From NCBI GenBank assembly GCA_030824115.1, contig JAVBYI010000005.1:1-64000 (forward strand): 64,000 nt of DNA, given 5' to 3'. The notes beneath the pieces are model-generated. The model had not been told where the DNA came from and did no database searches. It worked only from the letters and a program-made list of their open reading frames with translations. Position numbers and translations under genes: made by a program. Below, piece by piece: positions 1 through 7,826 of the stretch (position 1 is its first letter; each line of letters opens with the position of its first letter). This DNA comes from Rhodocyclaceae bacterium. GTDB lineage: Bacteria; Pseudomonadota; Gammaproteobacteria; Burkholderiales; Rhodocyclaceae.

Positions 1-117
1 CGTTGATCACTCCAATTGCCCCTGCTCACAAATTGAGCAAGGTTAGCTAATCGAGGTGGGTCAGTTTTGGATAAGAATTTCCTGAAAAAGTGGGTCAGTT
101 GTGAACGGCCGTCAACA
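1..117. mobile_element. End of an IS21-like insertion sequence (truncated by window edge)
   Basis: Two direct repeats of GTGGGTCAGTT lie at 56-66 and 90-100, and the second runs into a sequence that ends CAACA at 113-117. Read on the other strand the element would begin TGTTGACGG. Multiple internal copies of such a repeat near a TGT...ACA end are typical of IS21-family elements. No transposase is visible because it would lie to the left of the window. The assignment rests on these terminal repeats only. Confidence 0.45.
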
Positions 118-269
118 CAGAGTTACCACGATTTCGCTCCCACCAGAAGAAAAAATATTCCAAATGGAACCTGCGCGGGATTCTAACTGAGTTACCACGA
201 TATTTACCACGGTATGAGTCTGAATTCACACGGACAACACTGGATTTAGATGGACGGCAGAAACAATGA

Positions 270-295
270 AAAAGCCCGCAGTTAAGCGGGCTTTT
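270..295 (-). terminator. Rho-independent terminator downstream of tRNA-Ser
   Basis: A 10-bp perfect inverted repeat (AAAAGCCCGC at 270-279, GCGGGCTTTT at 286-295) with a 6-base loop. On the minus strand the stem is followed by a T-rich run. It lies 33 bases beyond the 3' end of tRNA-Ser, as expected for its transcript end. Confidence 0.75.
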
Positions 296-327
296 CGTAT
301 TCCGTTGGATTATGACGGACTATGTTC

Positions 328-418
328 TGGCGGAGAGGGAGGGATTCGAACCCTCGTTAGGACATTATCCTAAACACGCTTTCCAGGCGTGCGACTTAAA
401 CCGCTCATCCACCTCTCC
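328..418 (-). tRNA. tRNA-Ser (anticodon GGA)
   Basis: On the minus strand the acceptor arm GGAGAGG (418-412) pairs with CCTCTCC (338-332). A G discriminator and an encoded CCA (330-328) follow. The anticodon arm CACGC/GCGTG holds the loop CTGGAAA, giving anticodon GGA, and the T arm has GGGTTCGAATCCC. The long variable arm is typical of the class II serine tRNAs. This tRNA reads UCC/UCU codons. Its 3' end faces the IS-like sequence at the left edge, a common integration setting. Confidence 0.95.
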
Positions 419-473
419 GCAGTGAGCCTGATGCAATATCAGGGCGCGGATTCTAACAGATAACCTTCCTCAC

Positions 474-1322
474 TTAGCTTTCGCTGTGTCGTAGCGAAAG
501 GTCGATGGCGCGCACATCCTTGGTGAGCGTCCCGATTGAGATACGATCAACGCCGGTTTCAGCAATGGCGCGGACCGTATCAAGGCGGACACCCCCTGAC
601 GCTTCGAGTTCGGCACGCCCGGCATTGAGTTCGACGGCCCGGCGCATTTGCGCCAGATCCATGTTGTCGAGCAGGATCATGGTGGCATCATGATCAAGCG
701 CCTCAGCGAGTTGTTCGAGCGTTTCAACTTCGATCTGGATAAACACCTTGCCGCTGGCGATACTGCGGGCACGCTCCAAGGCTGGCGTAATGCCGCCGGC
801 AGCGATGATGTGGTTTTCCTTGATCAGAATGCCATCGTATAGACCAAGGCGGTGGTTGGTGCCACCGCCGCATGTGACGGCATATTTTTGGGCCAAACGC
901 AGCCCCGGCAAGGTCTTGCGGGTGTCGACGATTTTGGCGTGCGTGCCGGCTACGGCGTTGACATAGACGCGGGTTTGGGTCGCCGTGCCGGAGAGTAGTT
1001 GCAGGAAGTTGAGCGCAGCACGTTCAGCGGTGAGCAACGCGCGAGTTTCAGCCGCGATTTCACAGACCACTTGGCCGGCTTCGATAGTATCGCCATCTTT
1101 AGCGAGCCAGCGAATCTGGGCTGCAGCATCGAGGTGATGCAGGCAGGACTTGAACCACGCGGTACCGCACAACACTGCGTTTTCGCGACAGGTGACGACG
1201 CCCACGGCGCGGCGTGCTGCCGGCGTTAGCAGGGCAGTCAGGTCGCCACCACCAATATCTTCAGCCAAGGCGGCGAGGACATTGCACTCGATTTCGTGGG
1301 CAAGTGAAACAGGAAATCCCAT
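474..1322 (-). CDS. nadC: Nicotinate-nucleotide pyrophosphorylase (carboxylating)
   Basis: Converts quinolinate and PRPP to nicotinate mononucleotide in cytoplasmic de novo NAD synthesis. The protein shows the family core: an N-terminal ALAEDIGGGDLT segment, the phosphate-binding TRKTLPGLR segment, LGLYDGILIKENHI, and a C-terminal beta/alpha barrel with LEASGGV and SIGTLT. The start at 1322 (MGFPVSLAHE) gives 282 residues, close to the usual length. A start at 1373 would add 17 residues, and neither has a clear Shine-Dalgarno. It follows the nnr gene on the same strand with about 65 bases between, so the two NAD-related genes may be co-transcribed. Confidence 0.93.
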   Translation of the reverse strand: MGFPVSLAHEIECNVLAALAEDIGGGDLTALLTPAARRAVGVVTCRENAVLCGTAWFKSCLHHLDAAAQIRWLAKDGDTIEAGQVVCEIAAETRALLTAERAALNFLQLLSGTATQTRVYVNAVAGTHAKIVDTRKTLPGLRLAQKYAVTCGGGTNHRLGLYDGILIKENHIIAAGGITPALERARSIASGKVFIQIEVETLEQLAEALDHDATMILLDNMDLAQMRRAVELNAGRAELEASGGVRLDTVRAIAETGVDRISIGTLTKDVRAIDLSLRHSES

Positions 1323-1386
1323 GGTGGGTGTGGTCTGCGAAACTGTTTTTGTTGATGCGATTGATTTTAACATCGCGGGAAAAGCA

Positions 1387-2844
1387 TCATGCTTTTGCGA
1401 TCCAGTCGTTGAGGATCTGGCGGGCGCTGTGGATGAGTTCACCGGCGGTCAGCCCGACCGGGCCGATCTCCTGAGATGCGCAGTAATCGGCGGCGGCGCC
1501 ATGCAGATGCACTGCTACAAGCAGGGCGGCTGACGCTTCCCAGCCTTGTGCCAGCAACGCCGCCAGCATGCCGGTCAGGACGTCACCGGTTCCGGCGGAG
1601 GCGAGGCCGGGGTTGCCTGTGGTGTTGATGAACCAACGGCCATCAGGGCAAACGACAATGCTGCCGCAGCCCTTGAGGACGACATGGGTGTGGAAGCGCT
1701 GTGCCAGTGCCTTGGCACTCGCCAGTCGATCGGCCTGAACTTGCTCAGTACTCATGCCCAGCAGTCTTGCGGCTTCGGCAGGGTGTGGCGTCATAAATGT
1801 CGGTGCTGACCGGACGGCAAGCTTGCGCAGCAATACGGTTCCCTGCGTGAGCAGATTGAGCGCGTCGGCATCAAGGATCAGGGGCTTGTCGCATTCCAGA
1901 CTGCGCGACAGCAATTCGCCTGCCTGCAGCGACTGTCCCAGGCCCGGGCCAATGGCAATCACATCCGCAAGGGCAAAAACATCTTGGGGGGAGCGGAGCA
2001 TCAGTTCCGGCTGCGTTGTGTCAACAGCTAACGTATCGAGCATGCCAACGTAAACCCGACCGGCGCCAAGTTTCAGTGCGGCACGTCCGCTGAGTAGCGC
2101 GGCACCGGCCATGCCCGACGCGCCACCGATGATGGCGACATTGCCAAAGCTGCCCTTGTGGCTATTCCTGCGTCGCGGCTTCAGGTGGCGATGAAAATGT
2201 GCGGGTGAAATTTCCTCGCCATCCGCACAAGGGATGGTGATATCCAGACTGCAGTGAATCAGCTTGCCACACAAATCCGGCCCATCGGCGGTGAGCATGC
2301 CGGGTTTGAGCGCGATAAAACTGGCGGTGCAATCGGCCTGTACGACCGGGCCGGCTGCGATCCCGGTTTCAGCGTTCAGGCCGCTGGGAATGTCGATGGA
2401 CAGTACCGGGCAGGGGGTTGCGTTGATGCGGGTGATCCACTCCTTGGCCATACCTTCGATCGGGCGGGAGAGTCCGATGCCAAACAGGGCATCGACGATC
2501 AGTCCAAAATCTCCGTCGGGAAAGGCGCCAAGCGTGCAGCCGGACGTTGCCTGCCAGGCACTGTGGGCCAGACGCGTATCGAGTGGTAGTTTTTCCTGGT
2601 CCCCACAAAATGCGACGGTTACATTGCGTCCGGCTTGTTTGAGCAGGCGCGCCATCACGAAGCCATCGCCGCCGTTGTTGCCCGGACCGGCAACCACCAG
2701 AATGTCGCGTGACGTGTCTGCGAACATCTCAAGCGCAATCTGCGTAGCGACCATTCCCGCCCGCTCCATCAGCGGTGGGTTGGCGTTGGCTTCACGCGAC
2801 TCAATGGCACGCAAGCTGCTGATGTTCAAGATGGGACGGCGCAT
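1387..2844 (-). CDS. nnr: Bifunctional NAD(P)H-hydrate epimerase / ADP-dependent dehydratase
   Basis: Repairs hydrated NADH and NADPH. The N-terminal YjeF_N epimerase domain (about residues 1-210) has VVAGPGNNGGDGFVMAR, and the C-terminal carbohydrate-kinase-like dehydratase domain (about 225-485) has GPGLGQS, TPHPAEAARLLG and [17 protein letters not shown]. The chosen start is MRRPILNISS at 2844, giving 485 residues. The frame is open further upstream but lacks homology-like sequence there. A 24-bp interspersed repeat (1795-1818) is embedded in the dehydratase domain, where it encodes the segment AVRSAPTF before the conserved TPHPAE loop. Confidence 0.92.
   Translation of the reverse strand: MRRPILNISSLRAIESREANANPPLMERAGMVATQIALEMFADTSRDILVVAGPGNNGGDGFVMARLLKQAGRNVTVAFCGDQEKLPLDTRLAHSAWQATSGCTLGAFPDGDFGLIVDALFGIGLSRPIEGMAKEWITRINATPCPVLSIDIPSGLNAETGIAAGPVVQADCTASFIALKPGMLTADGPDLCGKLIHCSLDITIPCADGEEISPAHFHRHLKPRRRNSHKGSFGNVAIIGGASGMAGAALLSGRAALKLGAGRVYVGMLDTLAVDTTQPELMLRSPQDVFALADVIAIGPGLGQSLQAGELLSRSLECDKPLILDADALNLLTQGTVLLRKLAVRSAPTFMTPHPAEAARLLGMSTEQVQADRLASAKALAQRFHTHVVLKGCGSIVVCPDGRWFINTTGNPGLASAGTGDVLTGMLAALLAQGWEASAALLVAVHLHGAAADYCASQEIGPVGLTAGELIHSARQILNDWIAKA
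1795..1818 (-). repeat. Interspersed 24-bp repeat, copy 1 (in nnr)
   Basis: Read on the minus strand: GCCGTC, then CGG, then TCAGCACCGACATTT. It differs from the common form by T for C and A for G in the core. It lies in the same orientation as the host gene and encodes AVRSAPTF. This is one of the most diverged copies and could have arisen in place. Confidence 0.5.
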
Positions 2845-2924
2845 GCTGGTGATTCTAGTCTGCGGGGTGATAGAGTGTGACGAGCCTGATGAGATCAATT
2901 CAGAGATCAACGAGGAGGTGGAAA

Positions 2925-4112
2925 GTGAATCTGAGTACCCTCTTGCCGGAAGTTGCGACGCGCATTGCAAGTGTGCGCCGCGATCTGCACGCGCATCCCG
3001 AATTGGCGTTCAATGAGACACGTACATCAGAGCTAGTCGCCAATTATTTGCGACAGCTCGGTCTGGAGGTTCATGAGGGGCTGGCCAAGACGGGGGTGGT
3101 GGCCTGCCTCAAAGCCGGCAACAGTGCGCGTGCCATTGGCCTGCGTGCCGACATGGATGCCCTGCCTTTGCCGGAGTTGAATACCTTCCCGCACCGATCG
3201 CGCCATGAAGGCCGCATGCACGCCTGCGGACATGACGGGCACACCGCCATGCTGCTTGGGGCTGCGGAAGTGCTTGTCGAGCTGTGCGATTCGGGTAACT
3301 TCGATGGCACCGTCTATTTCATTTTTCAGCCTGCCGAAGAACATGAGGGCGGCGGGCGCGTGATGGTCGAGGAGGGGCTGTTCGAGCGCTTTCCGATGCA
3401 GATGGTGTTTGGCCTGCACAACTGGCCCGGGTTGCCGGCAGGCAGCATTGCGGTGATGGAAGGCCCGGTGATGGCCGGCGCGGATCGTTTTGAAATCACC
3501 ATCACGGCACGCGGTGCACATGCCGCCATGCCCCATCAGGGAACCGATGCAATCCTTGCCGGTGCGGCGCTGGTGCAGGCACTCCAATCGCTGGTCAGTC
3601 GCTCGACCGATCCGCAGGATGCGGCGGTGGTGAGCGTGACACGCTTTCATGCCGGGCACGCCGACAACATCCTGCCGGAAACCGCCATTCTCGGCGGCAC
3701 CGTGCGCAGCCTGCGGCCCGAGGTGCAGGATGCGCTGGAAGAAGGCGTGCGACGCATTTGCAATGGTGTGGAAGCGACGTATCACGTGCAGATCGACCTG
3801 CAGTATGCCCGAGGCTATCCGCCCACCATCAACGCTGGAGAGGCCGCCTCACTTTGCCGGGAAGTGGCGCGCCAAGTGGTTGAAGGGGACCAGCAAGTGC
3901 TGACGCATCTCAAACCGAGCATGGGCGCGGAAGATTTCGCTTATCTGTCCCGCGTGGTGCCGGGGTGCTATGTCTGGCTGGGCAATGGGCCGGGCGAGGG
4001 CGGCTGCATGCTGCACAGCCCGCACTACGATTTTAACGATCAGATCATTGCGACTGGCATCCGCTACTGGGTGCGGCTGGTCGAAACGGCACTCAATCCC
4101 AAGACGGGATGA
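2925..4112 (+). CDS. M20-family amidohydrolase (hippurate hydrolase / N-acyl amino acid amidohydrolase type)
   Basis: A cytoplasmic metallopeptidase-fold hydrolase expected to cleave an N-acyl amino acid amide. Family motifs are RRDLHAHPELAFNE near the start, GLRADMDALPLPE, the metal-binding HACGHDGHTAMLLGAA, QPAEEHEGGGRVM with the catalytic glutamate, and SMGAEDFAYL near the end. A GTG start at 2925 is preceded by GAGGAGG at 2912-2918, giving 395 residues. It runs divergently from nnr with about 80 bases between. The substrate cannot be read from the sequence; relatives include HipO and IAA-amino acid hydrolases. Confidence 0.88.
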   Translation: MNLSTLLPEVATRIASVRRDLHAHPELAFNETRTSELVANYLRQLGLEVHEGLAKTGVVACLKAGNSARAIGLRADMDALPLPELNTFPHRSRHEGRMHACGHDGHTAMLLGAAEVLVELCDSGNFDGTVYFIFQPAEEHEGGGRVMVEEGLFERFPMQMVFGLHNWPGLPAGSIAVMEGPVMAGADRFEITITARGAHAAMPHQGTDAILAGAALVQALQSLVSRSTDPQDAAVVSVTRFHAGHADNILPETAILGGTVRSLRPEVQDALEEGVRRICNGVEATYHVQIDLQYARGYPPTINAGEAASLCREVARQVVEGDQQVLTHLKPSMGAEDFAYLSRVVPGCYVWLGNGPGEGGCMLHSPHYDFNDQIIATGIRYWVRLVETALNPKTG

Positions 4113-4143
4113 GTATCAACAGAGAATTGAGCGTGGGGAAACT

Positions 4144-4217
4144 TGGAGGCGCGAGCCGGAGTCGAACCGACCTACACGGATTTGCAATCCGGTGCATAAC
4201 CGCTTTGCTATCGCGCC
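4144..4217 (-). tRNA. tRNA-Cys (anticodon GCA)
   Basis: On the minus strand GGCGCGA (4217-4211) pairs with TCGCGCC, followed by a T discriminator and encoded CCA ending at 4144. The anticodon stem-loop GGATTGCAAATCC gives GCA, and the T arm contains GGTTCGACTCC. Length is 74 bases. The first bases downstream include the end of the amidohydrolase gene on the other strand. Confidence 0.95.
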
Positions 4218-4300
4218 GAAGGCTTTAGTCCTGCCTAGGCAGGTCATCACAAGCGGCCGCCATTGTATCCAATCCACGCGGTGTTGTGTGGCAGGGGGCC

Positions 4301-4329
4301 AAAAGTAAAAGCCGCCCAACAGGCGGCTT
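4301..4329 (-). terminator. Rho-independent terminator after small ORF
   Basis: An 8-bp inverted repeat (AAGCCGCC at 4309-4316, GGCGGCTT at 4322-4329) with a 5-base loop. On the minus strand it is followed by TTACTTTT. It sits 22 bases beyond the stop of the 22-codon ORF at 4352-4420, which supports that ORF being a transcribed unit. Confidence 0.7.
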
Positions 4330-4351
4330 CCGATTTTGTTGCATGGTTCCT

Positions 4352-4420
4352 TTACAGGTCGTCGTCGTACTCTTGATCCTGGTGGGGTTCCAGAAAGTCT
4401 TCACATTCCATTTGCTTCAT
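4352..4420 (-). CDS. Candidate small acidic protein of 22 residues
   Basis: A 22-codon ORF starting MKQMECEDFLEPH and ending EYDDDL, with an AGGAG ribosome site three bases before the ATG and a Rho-independent terminator just downstream. It occupies the otherwise empty stretch between tRNA-Cys and the lexA promoter and is transcribed away from lexA. The product would be strongly acidic with a single cysteine. I do not recognise it. Without codon conservation data it could instead be a short leader or part of a small RNA. Confidence 0.4.
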   Translation of the reverse strand: MKQMECEDFLEPHQDQEYDDDL

Positions 4421-4521
4421 TCACTCCTGTTGTCTTTGATTTGCGCGTTCATCATGCCCTGCTTGTGTGACAGCAACATGACAACCCGCGCAGATGTATT
4501 AATGGTTGAAACCGGGCTTAG

Positions 4522-4550
4522 TTGACGGGTGTTCCAGAGAACACTATTAT
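4522..4550 (+). promoter_or_regulatory. lexA promoter with a palindromic operator in its spacer
   Basis: A -35 box TTGACG (4522-4527) and a -10 box TATTAT (4545-4550) are exactly 17 bases apart. The spacer holds the perfect inverted repeat GTGTTC-CAGA-GAACAC at 4529-4544. A repressor bound here would block RNA polymerase, so autoregulation by the LexA-type protein encoded 39 bases downstream is the simplest reading. The site does not match the CTGT-N8-ACAG box of E. coli. Confidence 0.7.
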
Positions 4551-4588
4551 GGAGTTCATCTGGACACCAGTGATGAATGGAGCCTTCG

Positions 4589-5188
4589 ATGCCCCCTGCC
4601 GATCCCTCTCGCGATAGCGAATATCTTGACCGCCTGCGTGATTACTACGCGGAGGCGCGTCGCATTCCCACGCAGCAACGCATCTGCGAACTGATCGGTT
4701 TTGCATCGAAAACCGCTGCCAAGAAACTGCTGGAGCGGCTGGAGACAGCCGGTTTCGTCGAGCGAACGCCAGATGACGATGCCTGGATGCCGACAACGCG
4801 TTTCTTCGAACGGCCGCTGGCGGACATGGCCGTGCGCGCCGGGGCGCCCGACATGATCGAAGCGACTCAGGGGGACATGTTCCTCATCGACCAGTATCTC
4901 GTCCGGCAACCTTCCCGGACGCTGATGGTGCCGGTCAAGGGCGACTCCATGATCGACGCGGGCATCCACGAGGGTGATCTGGTGGTGGTTGAGCGGACCA
5001 AGGCAGCGAAATCCGGCGATTTCGTCATTGCGATTGTCGATAACGAATTCACCCTCAAGGAACTGATCCTCGAAAAGGGCAAGTTTGCGCTCAGGCCCCA
5101 CAATCCTGCTTATCCCATTATTCGCCCCCAGGGACAGCTGGAAATCTTCGGTGTCGTCACCGGCCTCGTTCGCCGTTATCAGGGCTGA
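4589..5188 (+). CDS. lexA: LexA-family SOS repressor
   Basis: A self-cleaving repressor of DNA damage genes. The N-terminal winged helix (about 12-62) is followed by the linker cleavage site Ala84-Gly85 (VRAGAP). The S24 peptidase domain carries the catalytic serine S120 in VKGDSMID and lysine K157 in EFTLKEL. Length is 199 residues, normal for LexA. The start at 4589 is preceded by GGAG with a 6-base spacing; an ATG at 4577 in frame would add four residues. The promoter spacer contains a perfect palindrome that may be its own operator. The DNA-binding helix differs from the usual beta-proteobacterial LexA, consistent with a different box. Confidence 0.85.
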   Translation: MPPADPSRDSEYLDRLRDYYAEARRIPTQQRICELIGFASKTAAKKLLERLETAGFVERTPDDDAWMPTTRFFERPLADMAVRAGAPDMIEATQGDMFLIDQYLVRQPSRTLMVPVKGDSMIDAGIHEGDLVVVERTKAAKSGDFVIAIVDNEFTLKELILEKGKFALRPHNPAYPIIRPQGQLEIFGVVTGLVRRYQG

Positions 5189-5189
5189 C

Positions 5190-5834
5190 ATGTTCTACGG
5201 CATTACCGACCTGACTACCTTTATTCTCGGCACGATCGTCATCGTTTTGCTGCCCGGTCCGAATTCCCTCTACGTGATGACAGTTGCTTCGCGTTGGGGT
5301 GTTGTCATGGGCTATCGCGGTGCCGGCGGGATATTTCTGGGCGATACGATCCTGATGATTCTCTCGGCCACGGGTGTGGCCTCGCTGCTGCAGGCCACGC
5401 CGGCCTTGTTCCTGGTGCTCAAGTATGCGGGTGCCGCTTATCTGGCCTGGCTGGGGGTTGGGCTGCTGCGTTCGGCCGTTCGTACCTGGCGGCTGGGTCA
5501 GGAAAGTGAACCTTCCATGGTGTCCGTCGACGCGTCGCGGCCATTTCGGACGGCCTTGCTGATTAGTCTGATGAATCCCAAGGCGATCCTGTTCTTCATT
5601 TCCTTCTTCATCCAGTTCGTTTCGCCGGGATATGCGCATCCCGAACTATCGTTCCTGATCCTCGGCGTCATTGTTCAAGTCTGCAGTGCCCTCTACTTGT
5701 CGACACTGATTTTTGGCGGGGCTCATCTGGCGGAACAGTTTCGTCGTCGCCGGCGTCTTTCCGCCGTGGCAACCGGCGGGGTGGGTGGGCTGTTCATCGG
5801 CTTTGGCGTCAAACTGGCGGGCGCTGTCCTTTGA
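5190..5834 (+). CDS. leuE: LysE/RhtB-family amino acid exporter, LeuE type
   Basis: An inner-membrane exporter of about six transmembrane helices and 214 residues. The motif IVLLPGPNSLYVM near residue 20 and GIFLGDTILMILSATGVASLL closely resemble E. coli LeuE, which exports leucine. The ATG lies one base after the lexA stop, so the two are very likely one transcript. Translation probably depends on coupling because no separate ribosome site is obvious. The substrate is inferred from family only; homoserine or other neutral amino acids are possible. Confidence 0.75.
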   Translation: MFYGITDLTTFILGTIVIVLLPGPNSLYVMTVASRWGVVMGYRGAGGIFLGDTILMILSATGVASLLQATPALFLVLKYAGAAYLAWLGVGLLRSAVRTWRLGQESEPSMVSVDASRPFRTALLISLMNPKAILFFISFFIQFVSPGYAHPELSFLILGVIVQVCSALYLSTLIFGGAHLAEQFRRRRRLSAVATGGVGGLFIGFGVKLAGAVL

Positions 5835-5843
5835 CACTTCCCA

Positions 5844-6809
5844 ATGCTTGATGTCATGCAGCCGGGGCGCATCATTCTTGCCCCGATGGAAGGGCTGGCC
5901 GATGACATCATGCGCGATGTCCTGACCGGTGCGGGCGGCTATGACTGGTGTGTAACCGAGTTCGTGCGTGTCAGTGCGACGGTCTTGCCGTACAGTGCCT
6001 TTACCCGCATCAGCCCGGAACTGAAGCAGTCCTCGCGGACGAAAGCGGGAACGCCGGTGCGGGTCCAGTTGCTGGGTTCTGATCCCGAATTGCTCGCCGC
6101 CAATGCGGCCAGGGTTGCGTGCCTTGATCCTGCTGGCATCGATCTGAATTTCGGTTGCCCGACGCCCTTGATCAATCGCAACCGCGGTGGTGCGGCATTG
6201 CTGGATGATCCTGAACTTTTGCATCGCATTACCTCCGCCGTGCGGGTGGCCATGCCCGGGAAGATTCCCCTGACGGCCAAGATGCGCCTGGGTATCGGCG
6301 ACACTGTGCGGACGCTCGACTGTGCGCAGGCGCTTGAAGCGGGTGGTATTGAAGCACTGATCGTCCACGCGCGCACCAAGGAGGATGGTTATCGGCCGCC
6401 GGCCCGTTGGGAGTGGCTTGCCCGCATCCAGGAGTCGGTGCAGATCCCGGTCATTGCCAACGGCGAAGTTTGGTCAGTGAACGACTATCACGTCATGCGG
6501 GGAGTGAGCGGTTGTGCCGATGTCATGCTGGGGCGTGGCGCGGTTGCCGATCCCCTGCTGGCGCAAAGAATCCGCAAGGGTGGTCTGCAGCCTGCCGAGG
6601 ATGAATGGCAGTTTGTTGCCAAAATGATTGATGACTTTTGGCGGCAGGTACAGGGCAAGGTCTTGCCGAGTCAGGCGCCGGGCAGGCTCAAGCAATGGTT
6701 GATGTTGATGCGCAGGTCTTACCCGCAGGCTGATCGCTTGTTTGCTGCCATTCGGCCATTGCGCCATGCCGCTGAGGTGACGCCAGTCCTGCAGCAGATG
6801 CTGGTTTGA
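5844..6809 (+). CDS. dusC: tRNA-dihydrouridine synthase C
   Basis: An FMN enzyme that reduces a uridine in the tRNA D-loop (U16 for DusC). It shows the TIM barrel start IILAPMEGLAD, LNFGCPTPLINRNRGGAALL with the catalytic cysteine of the NFGCP loop, LTAKMRLG, LIVHARTKEDGYRPPA and PVIANGEVWS. The NRNRGGAALL loop and total length of about 320 residues point to the DusC branch. It starts 9 bases after the exporter gene; an alternative in-frame ATG lies four codons in (5856). A strong hairpin terminator follows. Confidence 0.9.
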   Translation: MLDVMQPGRIILAPMEGLADDIMRDVLTGAGGYDWCVTEFVRVSATVLPYSAFTRISPELKQSSRTKAGTPVRVQLLGSDPELLAANAARVACLDPAGIDLNFGCPTPLINRNRGGAALLDDPELLHRITSAVRVAMPGKIPLTAKMRLGIGDTVRTLDCAQALEAGGIEALIVHARTKEDGYRPPARWEWLARIQESVQIPVIANGEVWSVNDYHVMRGVSGCADVMLGRGAVADPLLAQRIRKGGLQPAEDEWQFVAKMIDDFWRQVQGKVLPSQAPGRLKQWLMLMRRSYPQADRLFAAIRPLRHAAEVTPVLQQMLV

Positions 6810-6821
6810 TGGCCTACAAAC

Positions 6822-6847
6822 AAAAATCGCCCCGGAGGGCGATTTTT
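6822..6847. terminator. Bidirectional hairpin terminator between dusC and tRNA-Gly
   Basis: A perfect 11-bp inverted repeat (AAAAATCGCCC at 6822-6832, GGGCGATTTTT at 6837-6847) with a CGGA loop. Both sides end in A/T runs, so it can stop dusC on the plus strand and tRNA-Gly on the minus strand. Confidence 0.85.
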
Positions 6848-6861
6848 GTTTTGCTGAATTC

Positions 6862-6937
6862 TGGAGCGGGAGAAGAGTCTCGAACTCTCGACCTATACCT
6901 TGGCAAGGTATCGCTCTACCAACTGAGCTACTCCCGC
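6862..6937 (-). tRNA. tRNA-Gly (anticodon GCC)
   Basis: On the minus strand GCGGGAG (6937-6931) pairs with CTCCCGC, and a T discriminator plus encoded CCA end at 6862. The anticodon loop in TACCTTGCCAAGGTA gives GCC. The D arm AGCTCAGTTGGTAGAGC and T arm GAGTTCGAGACTC are standard. Length is 76 bases. Confidence 0.95.
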
Positions 6938-7000
6938 AGAACAGGGGCGCATTCTAGCGGCGAATTCGCTTGTGTCAAGCAAGATTCGCCACTTTTTTCA

Positions 7001-7801
7001 TTACGCCTGCAAAGCAGGGCTACGCAGCGGCTGGATGGTTTGCAGTAACTGGTTGAAGACCTTGGGGGTACCACCGACGATGTTGCCGGTTTGCAGGTAG
7101 TTGCTGTCGCCGGCGAGATCGCTGACCAGACCGCCAGCTTCGAGAATCAGCAATGCACCCGCCGCCATGTCCCAGGGCGAGAGGCCAAATTCCCAAAATC
7201 CATCGATACGACCGCATGCCACCCAGGCGAGGTCGAGCGAGGCAGCACCCGGACGGCGCACGCCGGCGCTGCGCTTGGTCATTTCCTTGAAGATGGCCAA
7301 ATAGGTGTCAACGTGGTCGAACATGCGGTAGGGAAACCCCGTGCCAAGCAGAGACTCTTCAAGCTTTACGCACTTGCTGACGCGGATACGCTTGTCGTTA
7401 AGGAATGCACCACCGCCCTTGCTGGCGGTAAACAGTTCGTTGCGGTTGGGGTCATACACCACGGCTTGCGTCAGCACGCCCTTGTGCGCCAAGGCAATCG
7501 AGATTGCGTATTGCGGAAAGCCGTGGATGAAGTTGGTAGTGCCATCGAGCGGATCGATGATCCACTGGAATTCGGAAGTCTGCTCAGATAGCCCGGACTC
7601 CTCGGCCAGGATGGCATGGCTGGGATAGACTTCACGCAGCGTTTCGATGATGATAGCTTCGGCAGCGCGGTCGACCTCGGTGACGAAGTCGTTTTGCTGC
7701 TTGACGCCGATGGTCAACTGGCCAAGATCGAGACTGGCGCGGTTGATCACGTTCCCGGCACGGCGGGCGGCCTTGATGGCCGTGTTGAGCATGGGGTGCA
7801 T
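7001..7801 (-). CDS. suhB: Inositol-1-monophosphatase (SuhB)
   Basis: A Mg-dependent phosphatase that in gamma-proteobacteria also assists rRNA transcription antitermination. The metal-binding motifs are present: [25 protein letters not shown], and near the end [26 protein letters not shown]. The start at 7801 ([10 protein letters not shown]) gives 266 residues, one shorter than the E. coli protein; an internal ATG at 7792 is possible. The gene is divergent from trmJ with only 25 bases between, an arrangement common in beta-proteobacteria. Confidence 0.92.
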   Translation of the reverse strand: MHPMLNTAIKAARRAGNVINRASLDLGQLTIGVKQQNDFVTEVDRAAEAIIIETLREVYPSHAILAEESGLSEQTSEFQWIIDPLDGTTNFIHGFPQYAISIALAHKGVLTQAVVYDPNRNELFTASKGGGAFLNDKRIRVSKCVKLEESLLGTGFPYRMFDHVDTYLAIFKEMTKRSAGVRRPGAASLDLAWVACGRIDGFWEFGLSPWDMAAGALLILEAGGLVSDLAGDSNYLQTGNIVGGTPKVFNQLLQTIQPLRSPALQA

Positions 7802-7826
7802 GGGTAAATAAGACGATTGAAAGGCA

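Noticed and set aside
6957..6995. Hairpin with a T-run between tRNA-Gly and suhB as a terminator
   Set aside because: The T-run follows the stem on the plus strand, where no gene ends nearby after the stronger dusC terminator; for suhB the T-run is on the wrong side.
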